This document shows, piece after piece, positions 20,374 through 30,166 of a DNA stretch of 64,000 nucleotides; the stretch's first letter is position 1, and each line of letters opens with the position of its first letter. Under the pieces are notes generated by a model. The model searched no databases, was not told where the DNA came from, and saw nothing but the letters and a program-made list of their open reading frames with translations. The stretch covers positions 2,480,001 to 2,544,000 of the forward strand of contig NZ_CP070973.1 in the NCBI RefSeq assembly GCF_017086405.1, given 5' to 3'. The translations under genes were made by a program, and so were the position numbers. The stretch comes from Mycobacterium gordonae. GTDB taxonomy: Bacteria; Actinomycetota; Actinomycetes; Mycobacteriales; Mycobacteriaceae.

Positions 20374-20631
20374 TCAGCTGTTGAGCCGTTCGTTGGTCAC
20401 CCGCAACTGCCAGCCCGTGCTGTCGGGCAGCGCGCGCGTCTGGTCCGGCCGCAGCCGCCAGCGCAGCCGTGACCTCATCGCCGATCGCCGAGTCCGGCAC
20501 GGCGCAGGACCGGCCGGCCCACGGGTCGAGCACCCGGGTGACGGGCTCGGACAAACCGAGCGCGCGGCCGTGTCCCACTCGGCGTCTGGCATGCCCTCCC
20601 CATCGCGCCCCAACGTCCAACAGAAGGTCAG
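20374..20631 (-). pseudogene. Decayed gene remnants, including a HypA-like internal fragment
   Basis: Coding-like GC3-rich sequence broken by frameshifts on the minus strand. Next to the mobile element (about 20566-20631) it reads LTFCWTLGRDGEGMPDAEW, which resembles the middle of HypA (nickel insertion) proteins. Then, in another frame, comes RALGLSEPVTRVLDPWAGR..., and finally LRWRLRPDQTRALP to a TGA at 20374, 22 bp before the phosphodiesterase start. The last two pieces probably belong to one unrecognised protein; I cannot name it. No intact start remains. Confidence 0.55.
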
Positions 20632-20676
20632 GGTCGCCTGAAATTCCGCGAGCCACAGGGTCCGACAATTTCTCTG
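20632..20676 (+). repeat. Left terminal inverted repeat
   Basis: Pairs with 21453-21497 reversed. The outer 13 bases are identical and mismatches cluster at repeat positions 14, 17, 21, 28-32 and 41. Confidence 0.7.
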
Positions 20677-20865
20677 GTCATGCCGCGACGCAATGTCCCC
20701 GGCGGAGCTGTTTCAGGGCAGGGTTTGACGGTATTGCGGTACTTTGTCTCGGGTTTGGGATGAGGGGACGGATTACCGGGGCACATATTCGTTAAGTGGC
20801 GATACCAGCCGCGCCGGCGATGATTTCGCCGCTTGTCGATTGAATTGGTCAGCCTGGTGAATCCG

Positions 20866-20912
20866 TGCTGTGGAACGGCTGGCAGCACGTGTACCGCCAG
20901 CCGTTCGCAGCA
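20866..20912 (-). terminator. Strong hairpin downstream of the small secreted-protein gene
   Basis: GAACGGCTGGC (20873-20883) and GCCAGCCGTTC (20896-20906) form a perfect 11-bp stem with a 12-base loop, lengthened by TGCTG/CAGCA outside a small bulge. It starts 15 bp after the minus-strand stop at 20927. No T-run follows. Confidence 0.6.
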
Positions 20913-20926
20913 TTGGGAATGGGTAA

Positions 20927-21241
20927 TCAGTTACCGCTGCTGATCACGAGTCGCCAGCTGCCCGCAACTGCGGGATCCGGTACACACCAGAAGTTGTCCC
21001 AGTTACCAGGGGTGGAGGCCATAACGCCAGGTCCGGCCGCCTGGCATGCACTGCGGCTCGGGTAGGAAGCCTCCGTCTGAACGCTTTCGGCATTTGCCGT
21101 GCCCACACCTGTCGTCATTCCCGCCGCTAGTGCGAGCGAGCCGGCAGCGATAATCTTGGCGGCACGCCTTTTGGTGCCGAGTGCCGGCCTCTTGGTCCCA
21201 TTTTTGAAATTCTTGTTGCTGGCCAACGCCGTTGACTTCAT
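20927..21241 (-). CDS. Small secreted protein, 104 aa, two cysteines (unknown function)
   Basis: Start ATG 21241 has an [11 protein letters not shown] basic N-region (KNGTKRPALGTKRRAAK) is followed by a hydrophobic stretch (IIAAGSLALAAGMTTGVG) and a signal-peptidase-like site TANA before E52, leaving a mature peptide of about 53 residues. That peptide has two Cys (SACQAAGPG and FWCVPDP), probably one disulphide, and three Trp. I do not recognise a named family; similar short exported proteins occur in mycobacterial genomes and phages (general impression). It is the only gene of the inverted-repeat element, with a perfect palindrome at its promoter and a hairpin after its stop, so it is an isolated, individually controlled cassette. 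Confidence 0.75.
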   Translation of the reverse strand: MKSTALASNKNFKNGTKRPALGTKRRAAKIIAAGSLALAAGMTTGVGTANAESVQTEASYPSRSACQAAGPGVMASTPGNWDNFWCVPDPAVAGSWRLVISSGN

Positions 21242-21277
21242 GACTCTCCTCTTGGGCAGGGGTGAACAATTCCAAAC

Positions 21278-21299
21278 AGTGTAGTCATATGACTACACT
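21278..21299. promoter_or_regulatory. 22-bp perfect palindrome (operator candidate)
   Basis: The core TGTAGTCATATGACTACA (21280-21297) is extended by two more paired bases on each side, giving an uninterrupted dyad. It lies 36-58 bp upstream of the small secreted-protein start. Read on the minus strand it contains TACACT, a possible -10 box, so a bound repressor would block the promoter. The cognate regulator is not in the element and could not be named. Confidence 0.65.
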
Positions 21300-21452
21300 A
21301 GCTAAGTGTAAACAACGAAATCAGCTGCGCACAAGTGACTTCCGCGGCAAAGCGGTGCAGCTCACACGGGTGCAACGGCTGAGTTTTGGTGAGCCGTCCG
21401 CAGGGGCGTTGAAGTGTGTCGCTTGTCGCAATGCAAATGTGGCTGTATTCGA

Positions 21453-21497
21453 CAGACAAATTGTCACGAACTGTGGATCGGGGTATTTCAGGCGACC
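21453..21497 (-). repeat. Right terminal inverted repeat
   Basis: Inverted partner of 20632-20676; it abuts the hypA-like 5' fragment. Confidence 0.7.
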
Positions 21498-21555
21498 TCC
21501 GTTCCGGTTTCTCGGCCACCGTCGCGATCGCCTGACACAGCGACAGCTCATGCAT
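21498..21555 (-). pseudogene. 5' fragment of hypA (nickel incorporation protein), cut by the element
   Basis: ATG 21555 encodes MHELSLCQAIATVAEKPER, the characteristic HypA N-terminus whose first Met-His binds nickel in intact proteins. The frame then enters the element's inverted repeat. A second HypA-like piece, LTFCWTL, emerges at the other end of the element (20631). About 24 codons between the two, plus the zinc-binding C-terminal part, are missing. The gene is therefore dead. Confidence 0.65.
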
Positions 21556-21627
21556 CGTGGGTCAGGGGGTCCATGGCGACCAGTCCTACTCTCCGTTCGA
21601 GAACTGCCGTGTGCCAGCTGTTTTGCG

Positions 21628-24600
21628 TCAGAACAGCTGGTGGAAGAAGCCGGTGAGGTTGGCGCCGGTGTTGAGCAGGCCGGTGATGAGGTCGGGGGTT
21701 TGGAAGTTGTTGATGCCGGTGTTGTAGAGGCCGGTGATGTAGGTGCCGGTGTTGAGGATGCCGGCGAGGTTTTGGCCGTAGTTTTGCCAGCCGCTGGTGA
21801 AGCCGTTGGTGATGGGGTCCAGGACGGCGGTGTTGAGGAAGCCGCTGGTTCCGTAGCCGGTGTTGAAGAAGCCGCTGCTGTTGCCGCCGCCGGTGTTGCC
21901 GAAGCCGCTGCTGGGGTGGGTGGTGGTGTTTCCCAGTCCGGAGAATTGCAGCAGGGTGTAGGTGTTGGTGTAGTCGACCAGGAACGCCGATGCCAGCTCG
22001 TCTTGGACATACGGGTTACCCGAGAACCAGCTGATGCTCGTCCGCAGGGGGATGTCGAGGGAGAAGTTGATGCCGATGTGGTCGGCGCGCCAGAACAGGC
22101 CGATGTTTTGGTTGCCGGCGATGAAGGCGCCGGTGTTGAGGTTGCCGGTGTTGCCTAGGCCGGTGTTGGTGTTGCCGATGTTGTCGGCGCCGGTGTTGGT
22201 GTTGCCGATGTTGTGGGCGCCGGTGTTGTAGTTGCCGATGTTGAGGTGGCCGGTGTTGAAGGTGCCGATGTTGTGGTTGCCGAAGTTGTAGTTGCCGGGG
22301 TTGTAGTTGCCGGTGTTGTAGTCGCCGGTGTTGAAGTTGCCGGTGTTGTGGTTGCCGGCGTTGAAGAAGCCGGTGTTGTTGGTGCCGGAGTTGAATAGGC
22401 CGGTGTTGTTGGTGCCGGAGTTGAAGCCGCCGAAGCCGATTTGGTTGTCGCCGGTCAGGCCGATGCCGATGTTGTTGTTGCCGGTGTTGGCTAGGCCGAT
22501 GTTGTTGTTGCCGGTGTTGGCCAGGCCGAAGTTGAAGTCGCCGAGGTTGGCCAGGCCCCAGTTGTTGTTGCCGGTGTTGGCGCTGCCGAAGTTGGTCGAG
22601 CCCCAGTTGGCGTTGCCGATGTTGGCGCTGCCTAGGTTGCCGCTGCCGATGTTGGTGGAGCCTTGGTTGCCCAGGCCGAAGTTGAAGTTGCCCCAGTTGC
22701 CGTTGCCGACGTTGCCGCCGCCGAGGTTGCCCCAGCCTAGGTTGGCGGGGCTGGTGTAGGTGATGCCGAACAGGCCGGCCAGGTTGTGGCCGCTCATGCC
22801 GATGCCCGAGACGATGTCGAGGTTGGCGGGGTTGAGGGTGGAGAGGTCTCCGGCGTTGAAGACCCCGGAGATGGCGTTGCCGACGTTGCCCAGGCCGGAG
22901 GCGAATGCGTCGGAGTCGGCGGTGAAGTTGAGCATGCCGGAGGTGGCGGTGCCGGAGTTGCCGAAGCCGGAGTTGCCGCCGCCGAAGCCGTAGTTGAAGA
23001 AGCCGGAGGAGGGGGAGGTGGTGGTGTTGAAGAAGCCGGTGCCGGCGGGGATGGTGAACAAGGTGATGGAGTTGGAGACGGTGATGCCGGTGTCGCCGAG
23101 GATGGTTTGGGGTAGCGGGATGGTGGCGGAAAAGCCGGCGGTGCCGTTGTGGTCGGCGGTGTTGAAGAAGCCGTTGTTGGAGCTGCCGGTGTTGAAGGCG
23201 CCGGTGTTGAGGTCGCCGGGGTTGGCGATGCCGGTGTTGAGGTCGCCGACGTTGTAGGCGCCGGTGTTGGAGTTTCCGGCGTTGCCGAAGCCGGTGTTGA
23301 GGTCACCGGAGTTGTTCCAGCCGGTGTTGTAGTCCCCGGAGTTGGCGAAGCCGCTGTTGGCTTGTCCGGAGTTGTACCAGCCGGTGTTGTACTGTCCGGA
23401 GTTGGCCCAGCCCCAGTTGCCGGTGCCGGTGTTGGCCATGCCGTAGTTGTGGTCGCCGGCGTTGAGTAGGCCGAAGTTGTAGGTGCCGGCGTTGAGTAGG
23501 CCGACGTTGGCGTCTCCGGCGTTGAGCAGGCCGACGTTGCTGGTGCCGGCCAGCAGCAGGCCGAGGTTGGAGGTGCCGGCGTTGAGCAGGCCGACGTTGG
23601 CGTCACCGGCGTTGAACAGGCCGGTGTTGTTGGTGCCGGAGTTGAACAGGCCGGTGTTGTTGGTGCCGGAGTTCAGGCCGCCGATGCCGATTTGGTGGTC
23701 GCCGGTCAGGCCGATGCCGATGTTGCCGGTGCCGGTGTTGGCCAGGCCGAAGTTGTAGTCGCCGGTGTTGGCCACGCCGATGTTGTAGCTGCCGTTGTTG
23801 GCCCAGCCCAGGTTGATGCTGCCCAGGTTGGCCAGGCCGAAGTTGCCCGAGCCCCAGTTGGCGATGCCCAGGGGGTTGGCGTCGCCGAGGTTGGCCAGGC
23901 TCAGGAAGTTGTGGTCGCCGATGTTGGCGGTGGCCAAGATGTTGTAGCTGCCTTGGTTGGCGTTGGAGAAGAAGTTCCAGGCGCCGATGTTGGCGTCGCC
24001 GAAGTAGTTGCGGTAGCCGATGTTGGCGTTGCCTGCGTTGTGGTGGCCGATGTTGGCGCTGCCCACGGCCCAGTTGCCGATGTTGCCGCCGCCGGTGAGG
24101 AAGTCCCCGGTGTTGCCGCTGCTGGAGAACGGGTTGAGGAACGGTGGCAGGAAGGACAAGCCCAGGCCGTTGTAGTTGCCCAGGTTGCCGTTGCCGTAGT
24201 TGAAGTTACCGACGTTGCCGTTGCCGATGTTCCAGAAGCCGACGTCGGCGAAGCCGATGTTGTGGGGCAGGGCGGTGAAGATGTCGATGCCGGACAGGTT
24301 GGAGCCGATGTTGCCGAAGCCGGAGACCACCGCCAGGGCGCCGGTGCCGGCGTTATAGAGGCCCGAGACGGCGACCCCGGTGTTCAGCGCTCCCGAGAGC
24401 AGGCCCCCGATGTTCAACACCCCCGAGCTCAACCCGCTGGCGCCGGAGGCGATGTTGAACAATCCCGAACTGCCCGACCCGTAATTACCGAACCCGGAGG
24501 AATTCCCGGCGCCGGTGTTGAAAAAGCCCGACGAATCCGACGTCGTCACATTACCGAAACCAGGCTCCCCACCGACAGAGAACAACGTATGCAACGTCGT

Positions 24601-25374
24601 CTCCACGGTATACGGCATGTTCTGGTAGGCGGCTAACTGCGCGTAATAGAAGTTAGGCGCATTGTAGGCCACGAAGAACGTGTTCTTGTATGAGGTGGTT
24701 TCCGTGACGGAATAACTCAGGGTGATCAGGCCCTGGTTGTCGCCGCGCCAGAACAGGCCGTTGTTGCGGCTACCGGAGATGAAGGCGCCGGTGTTGAGGT
24801 CACCGGTGTTGGCGTATCCGGTGTTGATGTTGCCGGGGTTGTAGTCGCCGGTGTTGGTGTCGCCGACGTTGAAGCTGCCGGTGTTGTAGTCACCGGGGTT
24901 GGCGAAACCGGTGTTGTAGCTGCCGGTGTTGTGGCCGCCGGTGTTGAAGCTGCCCGAGTTCCACCAACCCGAGTTGGCCACACCGGAATTGGCCCATCCG
25001 GTGTTGTAGGACCCGGAGTTGGAAAAGCCCCAGTTGCCGACCCCGGAGTTCAGCCAGCCGGTGTTGGCGCTGCCGGCGTTGAGGAACCCGGAGTTGCCGC
25101 TACCGGAGTTGAACAACCCGGTGTTGGCGACCCCGGAGTTCCACCCGCCGAAGCCGAACTTGTTGTCCCCGGTCAACCCGATCCCGATGTTGCCGCTACC
25201 GGTATTGGCCAACCCGATATTGCCGTCACCGGTATTGGCGAACCCGAAATTCAAACTTCCCGCATTCCCGCTGCCGATATTCAGGCTGCCCAGGTTGCCG
25301 CTACCGAAGTTCACACTGCCCAGGTTGCCCCCACCCAGATTCGACGACCCCAGATTGCCCCACCCGAAGTTCAA
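21628..25374 (-). pseudogene. 3' part of the duplicated PPE-MPTR gene, downstream of a frameshift
   Basis: This 1248-codon frame is the continuation of the PPE-MPTR gene that starts at 29960. It has no start of its own (an in-frame TTG at 25374 without SD) and begins inside [16 protein letters not shown] repeats. It is copy B of the 3.89-kb internal duplication and ends with a unique tail, LTGFFHQLF. In copy A the equivalent position has six C (plus strand, 29276-29281); here there are five (25386-25390), which throws the frame. Restoring one base would give a single protein of about 2777 residues (21628-29960). Confidence 0.8.
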
Positions 25375-25518
25375 ACTCCCCAGATTCCCCCACCCACATT
25401 CGAATCCCCGATACTGCCGCTACCCAGATTGAAATTCCCCAAATTCCCCCCACCCACATTGAACTCACCAACATTCCCCCAACCAGCATTGAACCGCCCC
25501 ACATCCGCCAACCCGAAG
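21676..25518. repeat. Copy B of the 3.89-kb tandem duplication in the PPE-MPTR gene
   Basis: Matches 25566-29408 at a constant offset of 3890 bp (3891 above the deleted base). The copies are almost identical except for short divergent patches. Boundaries are where the alignment breaks and may be off by tens of bases. Confidence 0.9.
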
Positions 25519-28500
25519 TTCAGCCCACCGCTGAAGTAGCCGCTGAGGTCTTGGCCGGTGTTGGCCAGGCCGGTGATGAGGTCGGGGGTTTGGAAGTTGT
25601 TGATGCCGGTGTTGTAGAGGCCGGTGATGTAGGTGCCGGTGTTGAGGATGCCGGCGAGGTTTTGGCCGTAGTTTTGCCAGCCGCTGGTGAAGCCGTTGGT
25701 GATGGGGTCCAGGACGGCGGTGTTGAGGAAGCCGCTGGTTCCGTAGCCGGTGTTGAAGAAGCCGCTGCTGTTGCCGCCGCCGGTGTTGCCGAAGCCGCTG
25801 CTGGGGTGGGTGGTGGTGTTTCCCAGTCCGGAGAATTGCAGCAGGGTGTAGGTGTTGGTGTAGTCGACCAGGAACGCGCCGGCAGACTCGTCGGGGACGT
25901 TGGGATCGCCGAAGAAGTAATTGATGCTGGTGTGGATCGGGATGTCGAGGGAGAAGTTGATGCCGATGTGGTCGGCGCGCCAGAACAGGCCGATGTTTTG
26001 GTTGCCGGCGATGAAGGCGCCGGTGTTGAGGTTGCCGGTGTTGCCTAGGCCGGTGTTGGTGTTGCCGATGTTGTCGGCGCCGGTGTTGGTGTTGCCGATG
26101 TTGTGGGCGCCGGTGTTGTAGTTGCCGATGTTGAGGTGGCCGGTGTTGAAGGTGCCGATGTTGTGGTTGCCGAAGTTGTAGTTGCCGGGGTTGTAGTTGC
26201 CGGTGTTGTAGTCGCCGGTGTTGAAGTTGCCGGTGTTGTGGTTGCCGGCGTTGAAGAAGCCGGTGTTGTTGGTGCCGGAGTTGAATAGGCCGGTGTTGTT
26301 GGTGCCGGAGTTGAAGCCGCCGAAGCCGATTTGGTTGTCGCCGGTCAGGCCGATGCCGATGTTGTTGTTGCCGGTGTTGGCTAGGCCGATGTTGTTGTTG
26401 CCGGTGTTGGCCAGGCCGAAGTTGAAGTCGCCGAGGTTGGCCAGGCCCCAGTTGTTGTTGCCGGTGTTGGCGCTGCCGAAGTTGGTCGAGCCCCAGTTGG
26501 CGTTGCCGATGTTGGCGCTGCCTAGGTTGCCGCTGCCGATGTTGGTGGAGCCTTGGTTGCCCAGGCCGAAGTTGAAGTTGCCCCAGTTGCCGTTGCCGAC
26601 GTTGCCGCCGCCGAGGTTGCCCCAGCCTAGGTTGGCGGGGCTGGTGTAGGTGATGCCGAACAGGCCGGCCAGGTTGTGGCCGCTCATGCCGATGCCCGAG
26701 ACGATGTCGAGGTTGGCGGGGTTGAGGGTGGAGAGGTCTCCGGCGTTGAAGACCCCGGAGATGGCGTTGCCGACGTTGCCCAGGCCGGAGGCGAATGCGT
26801 CGGAGTCGGCGGTGAAGTTGAGCATGCCGGAGGTGGCGGTGCCGGAGTTGCCGAAGCCGGAGACGGCGCCGCCGAAGCCGTAGTTGAGGAAGCCGGAGGA
26901 GGGGGAGGTGGTGGTGTTGAAGAAGCCGGTGCCGGCGGGGATGGTGAACAAGGTGATGGAGTTGGAGACGGTGATGCCGGTGTCGCCGAGGATGGTTTGG
27001 GGTAGCGGGATGGTGGCGGAAAAGCCGGCGGTGCCGTTGTGGTCGGCGGTGTTGAAGAAGCCGTTGTTGGAGCTGCCGGTGTTGAAGGCGCCGGTGTTGA
27101 GGTCGCCGGGGTTGGCGATGCCGGTGTTGAGGTCGCCGACGTTGTAGGCGCCGGTGTTGGAGTTTCCGGCGTTGCCGAAGCCGGTGTTGAGGTCACCGGA
27201 GTTGTTCCAGCCGGTGTTGTAGTCCCCGGAGTTGGCGAAGCCGCTGTTGGCTTGTCCGGAGTTGTACCAGCCGGTGTTGTACTGTCCGGAGTTGGCCCAG
27301 CCCCAGTTGCCGGTGCCGGTGTTGGCCATGCCGTAGTTGTGGTCGCCGGCGTTGAGTAGGCCGAAGTTGTAGGTGCCGGCGTTGAGTAGGCCGACGTTGG
27401 CGTCTCCGGCGTTGAGCAGGCCGACGTTGCTGGTGCCGGCCAGCAGCAGGCCGAGGTTGGAGGTGCCGGCGTTGAGCAGGCCGACGTTGGCGTCACCGGC
27501 GTTGAACAGGCCGGTGTTGTTGGTGCCGGAGTTGAACAGGCCGGTGTTGTTGGTGCCGGAGTTCAGGCCGCCGATGCCGATTTGGTGGTCGCCGGTCAGG
27601 CCGATGCCGATGTTGCCGGTGCCGGTGTTGGCCAGGCCGAAGTTGTAGTCGCCGGTGTTGGCCACGCCGATGTTGTAGCTGCCGTTGTTGGCCCAGCCCA
27701 GGTTGATGCTGCCCAGGTTGGCCAGGCCGAAGTTGCCCGAGCCCCAGTTGGCGATGCCCAGGGGGTTGGCGTCGCCGAGGTTGGCCAGGCTCAGGAAGTT
27801 GTGGTCGCCGATGTTGGCGGTGGCCAAGATGTTGTAGCTGCCTTGGTTGGCGTTGGAGAAGAAGTTCCAGGCGCCGATGTTGGCGTCGCCGAAGTAGTTG
27901 CGGTAGCCGATGTTGGCGTTGCCTGCGTTGTGGTGGCCGATGTTGGCGCTGCCCACGGCCCAGTTGCCGATGTTGCCGCCGCCGGTGAGGAAGTCCCCGG
28001 TGTTGCCGCTGCTGGAGAACGGGTTGAGGAACGGTGGCAGGAAGGACAAGCCCAGGCCGTTGTAGTTGCCCAGGTTGCCGTTGCCGTAGTTGAAGTTACC
28101 GACGTTGCCGTTGCCGATGTTCCAGAAGCCGACGTCGGCGAAGCCGATGTTGTGGGGCAGGGCGGTGAAGATGTCGATGCCGGACAGGTTGGAGCCGATG
28201 TTGCCGAAGCCGGAGACCACCGCCAGGGCGCCGGTGCCGGCGTTATAGAGGCCCGAGACGGCGACCCCGGTGTTCAGCGCTCCCGAGAGCAGGCCGCCGA
28301 TGTTCAACACCCCCGAGCTCAACCCGCTGGCGCCGGAGGCGATGTTGAACAATCCCGAACTGCCCGACCCGTAATTACCGAACCCGGAGGAATTCCCGGC
28401 GCCGGTGTTGAAAAAGCCCGACGAATCCGACGTCGTCACATTACCGAAACCAGGCTCCCCACCGACAGAGAACAACGTATGCAACGTCGTCTGCACCGTA

Positions 28501-29960
28501 TACGGCATATTGTAGTAAGCCTGCAATTGTTGTTCGTAGAAATTAGGGGCGTTATACGAAGCGAAAAATGTGTTCTTATACATTGTCGTCTCGATGACCG
28601 AGTAGTTCAGGGTGATCAGGCCCTGGTTGTCGCCGCGCCAGAACAGGCCGTTGTTGCGGCTACCGGAGATGAAGGCGCCGGTGTTGAGGTCACCGGTGTT
28701 GGCGTATCCGGTGTTGATGTTGCCGGGGTTGTAGTCGCCGGTGTTGGTGTCGCCGACGTTGAAGCTGCCGGTGTTGTAGTCACCGGGGTTGGCGAAACCG
28801 GTGTTGTAGCTGCCGGTGTTGTGGCCGCCGGTGTTGAAGCTGCCCGAGTTCCACCAACCCGAGTTGGCCACACCGGAATTGGCCCATCCGGTGTTGTAGG
28901 ACCCGGAGTTGGAAAAGCCCCAGTTGCCGACCCCGGAGTTCAGCCAGCCGGTGTTGGCGCTGCCGGCGTTGAGGAACCCGGAGTTGCCGCTACCGGAGTT
29001 GAACAACCCGGTGTTGGCGACCCCGGAGTTCCACCCGCCGAAGCCGAACTTGTTGTCCCCGGTCAACCCGATCCCGATGTTGCCGCTACCGGTATTGGCC
29101 AACCCGATATTGCCGTCACCGGTATTGGCGAACCCGAAATTCAAACTTCCCGCATTCCCGCTGCCGATATTCAGGCTGCCCAGGTTGCCGCTACCGAAGT
29201 TCACACTGCCCAGGTTGCCCCCACCCAGATTCGACGACCCCAGATTGCCCCACCCGAAGTTCAAACTCCCCAGATTCCCCCCACCCACATTCGAATCCCC
29301 GATACTGCCGCTACCCAGATTGAAATTCCCCAAATTCCCCCCACCCACATTGAACTCACCCACATTCCCCCAACCAGCATTGAACCGCCCCACATCCGCC
29401 AACCCGAAATTGATGACCAGGGTGCTGGTGTCGCCCAGCAGTGACGGCAGTCCCGCGAAGGACGGAATTGCGGCGGCCACGGCCGAGGCGCCGGAGTAGT
29501 AGCCGAACATGGTGGCCACGTTCTGGGCCCACATCTGTTCGTAGCCGGCTTCGGCGGCCGCGATCGCCGGCGCATTGAGGCCGAACCAGTTCGACGTCAC
29601 CAACGAGATGAACTCGGCGCGGTTCGCTGCGACCACGGCCGGCGGTACGGCACTGGTGAGCGCCGATTCGAATGCTTCTGCGGCCGCCCGCACCTGAGCT
29701 GCCGCGCCCTCGGCGCCTGCCGCCGCCGCCTGCAACCAACCGGCATAGGGGGCAGCGGCGGCAAGCATCGCCGACGCGGCCGCCCCCTGCCACGCGCCGC
29801 CCACCAGACCCGATGTCGTCGACCCGAACGACGCGGCCGCCGACCCGAGCTCAGCCGCCAGGCCATCCCAGCCCGCCGCGACAGCGAACCACGGACCGGA
29901 CCCCGCGCCTCCGTAGATGAGCGCGGAGTTGATCTCCGGTGCCAACATCGGAAAGTCCAT
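25371..29960 (-). CDS. PPE family protein, MPTR subclass, truncated by frameshift to 1529 aa
   Basis: ATG 29960 (after GAAGGGCTGGGC) opens [18 protein letters not shown]: an APE instead of PPE at residues 7-9, otherwise a normal PPE domain with [10 protein letters not shown] and [18 protein letters not shown]. From about residue 190 it is MPTR ([17 protein letters not shown]...). Two non-repeat inserts interrupt it: one of [20 protein letters not shown] type, one of [14 protein letters not shown] type. The frame ends abnormally at GGGIWGV followed by TGA at 25371, caused by loss of one base in a homopolymer; the sequence in the other frame continues for another 3.7 kb. The N-terminal part could still be expressed and secreted. 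No PE partner is adjacent. Confidence 0.85.
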   Translation of the reverse strand: MDFPMLAPEINSALIYGGAGSGPWFAVAAGWDGLAAELGSAAASFGSTTSGLVGGAWQGAAASAMLAAAAPYAGWLQAAAAGAEGAAAQVRAAAEAFESALTSAVPPAVVAANRAEFISLVTSNWFGLNAPAIAAAEAGYEQMWAQNVATMFGYYSGASAVAAAIPSFAGLPSLLGDTSTLVINFGLADVGRFNAGWGNVGEFNVGGGNLGNFNLGSGSIGDSNVGGGNLGSLNFGWGNLGSSNLGGGNLGSVNFGSGNLGSLNIGSGNAGSLNFGFANTGDGNIGLANTGSGNIGIGLTGDNKFGFGGWNSGVANTGLFNSGSGNSGFLNAGSANTGWLNSGVGNWGFSNSGSYNTGWANSGVANSGWWNSGSFNTGGHNTGSYNTGFANPGDYNTGSFNVGDTNTGDYNPGNINTGYANTGDLNTGAFISGSRNNGLFWRGDNQGLITLNYSVIETTMYKNTFFASYNAPNFYEQQLQAYYNMPYTVQTTLHTLFSVGGEPGFGNVTTSDSSGFFNTGAGNSSGFGNYGSGSSGLFNIASGASGLSSGVLNIGGLLSGALNTGVAVSGLYNAGTGALAVVSGFGNIGSNLSGIDIFTALPHNIGFADVGFWNIGNGNVGNFNYGNGNLGNYNGLGLSFLPPFLNPFSSSGNTGDFLTGGGNIGNWAVGSANIGHHNAGNANIGYRNYFGDANIGAWNFFSNANQGSYNILATANIGDHNFLSLANLGDANPLGIANWGSGNFGLANLGSINLGWANNGSYNIGVANTGDYNFGLANTGTGNIGIGLTGDHQIGIGGLNSGTNNTGLFNSGTNNTGLFNAGDANVGLLNAGTSNLGLLLAGTSNVGLLNAGDANVGLLNAGTYNFGLLNAGDHNYGMANTGTGNWGWANSGQYNTGWYNSGQANSGFANSGDYNTGWNNSGDLNTGFGNAGNSNTGAYNVGDLNTGIANPGDLNTGAFNTGSSNNGFFNTADHNGTAGFSATIPLPQTILGDTGITVSNSITLFTIPAGTGFFNTTTSPSSGFLNYGFGGAVSGFGNSGTATSGMLNFTADSDAFASGLGNVGNAISGVFNAGDLSTLNPANLDIVSGIGMSGHNLAGLFGITYTSPANLGWGNLGGGNVGNGNWGNFNFGLGNQGSTNIGSGNLGSANIGNANWGSTNFGSANTGNNNWGLANLGDFNFGLANTGNNNIGLANTGNNNIGIGLTGDNQIGFGGFNSGTNNTGLFNSGTNNTGFFNAGNHNTGNFNTGDYNTGNYNPGNYNFGNHNIGTFNTGHLNIGNYNTGAHNIGNTNTGADNIGNTNTGLGNTGNLNTGAFIAGNQNIGLFWRADHIGINFSLDIPIHTSINYFFGDPNVPDESAGAFLVDYTNTYTLLQFSGLGNTTTHPSSGFGNTGGGNSSGFFNTGYGTSGFLNTAVLDPITNGFTSGWQNYGQNLAGILNTGTYITGLYNTGINNFQTPDLITGLANTGQDLSGYFSGGLNFGLADVGRFNAGWGNVGEFNVGGGNLGNFNLGSGSIGDSNVGGGIWGV
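25566..29408. repeat. Copy A of the 3.89-kb tandem duplication in the PPE-MPTR gene
   Basis: The upstream copy in the gene's own direction. It joins the PPE domain at about 29408; at its other end a junction segment ([15 protein letters not shown]) leads back into a second [14 protein letters not shown] block, proving a head-to-tail arrangement. Confidence 0.9.
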
Positions 29961-30056
29961 GCCCAGCCCTTCTTATCCCCAGGTACCCAGCGCCTCCGTG
30001 ACGGGACCGGCCCGGCCCCGGCTGCGAGGTGCAGACGGCGGTAGAAATTAGCAGCA

Positions 30057-30079
30057 TTTATGACCGTTTATGACCGTTT
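30057..30079. repeat. Direct repeat TTTATGACCG x2
   Basis: Two exact 10-bp copies in tandem followed by TTT, about 100 bp upstream of the PPE-MPTR start. Could be regulator sites on one face of the helix; no family known to me fits. Confidence 0.35.
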
Positions 30080-30133
30080 CCGGCGGATTAGCCTAACGCG
30101 CGTGGCGGGAGCACCACTACCGGTCAATTTATT

Positions 30134-30166
30134 GAAGAATATTCAACACCTTTCTGAATATTCTTC
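30134..30166. promoter_or_regulatory. Inverted repeat of two GAATATTC palindromes
   Basis: GAAGAATATTCA, 9-base spacer, TGAATATTCTTC: a perfect 12-13 bp stem in which each arm holds the palindrome GAATATTC. It is strikingly AT-rich for this genome. Likely an operator (two dyads, centres about 21 bp apart) or a structured leader; it lies between divergent PPE and PE_PGRS genes. Confidence 0.5.

Larger units (their letters stand above)
20632..21497. mobile_element. 866-bp element with 45-bp imperfect terminal inverted repeats (MITE-like, carries a secreted-protein gene)
   Basis: The ends are inverted copies: GGTCGCCTGAAAT is identical for 13 bp at 20632 and, reversed, at 21497, and about 36 of the first 45 bases match. 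Shared internal blocks are CCACAG and GACAATTT. No transposase-like frame exists inside; the only credible gene is a small secreted protein on the minus strand. HypA-like sequence lies on both outer sides, so the element appears to have landed in hypA, with about 70 bp of host gene lost and no clear target duplication. The family could not be named. Confidence 0.68.

Noticed and set aside
20469..20795. 108-codon plus-strand frame crossing the left element end
   Set aside because: Spans the junction of remnant gene and element; its similarity to the other end's translation (SPEIPR) is only the inverted repeat read in frame.
27582..29444. 620-codon plus-strand frame opposite the PPE-MPTR repeats (and 23692-24636)
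   Set aside because: Val/Gly/Ala repeat translation is the complement of the Asn/Gly repeats; it appears identically in both duplicate copies.
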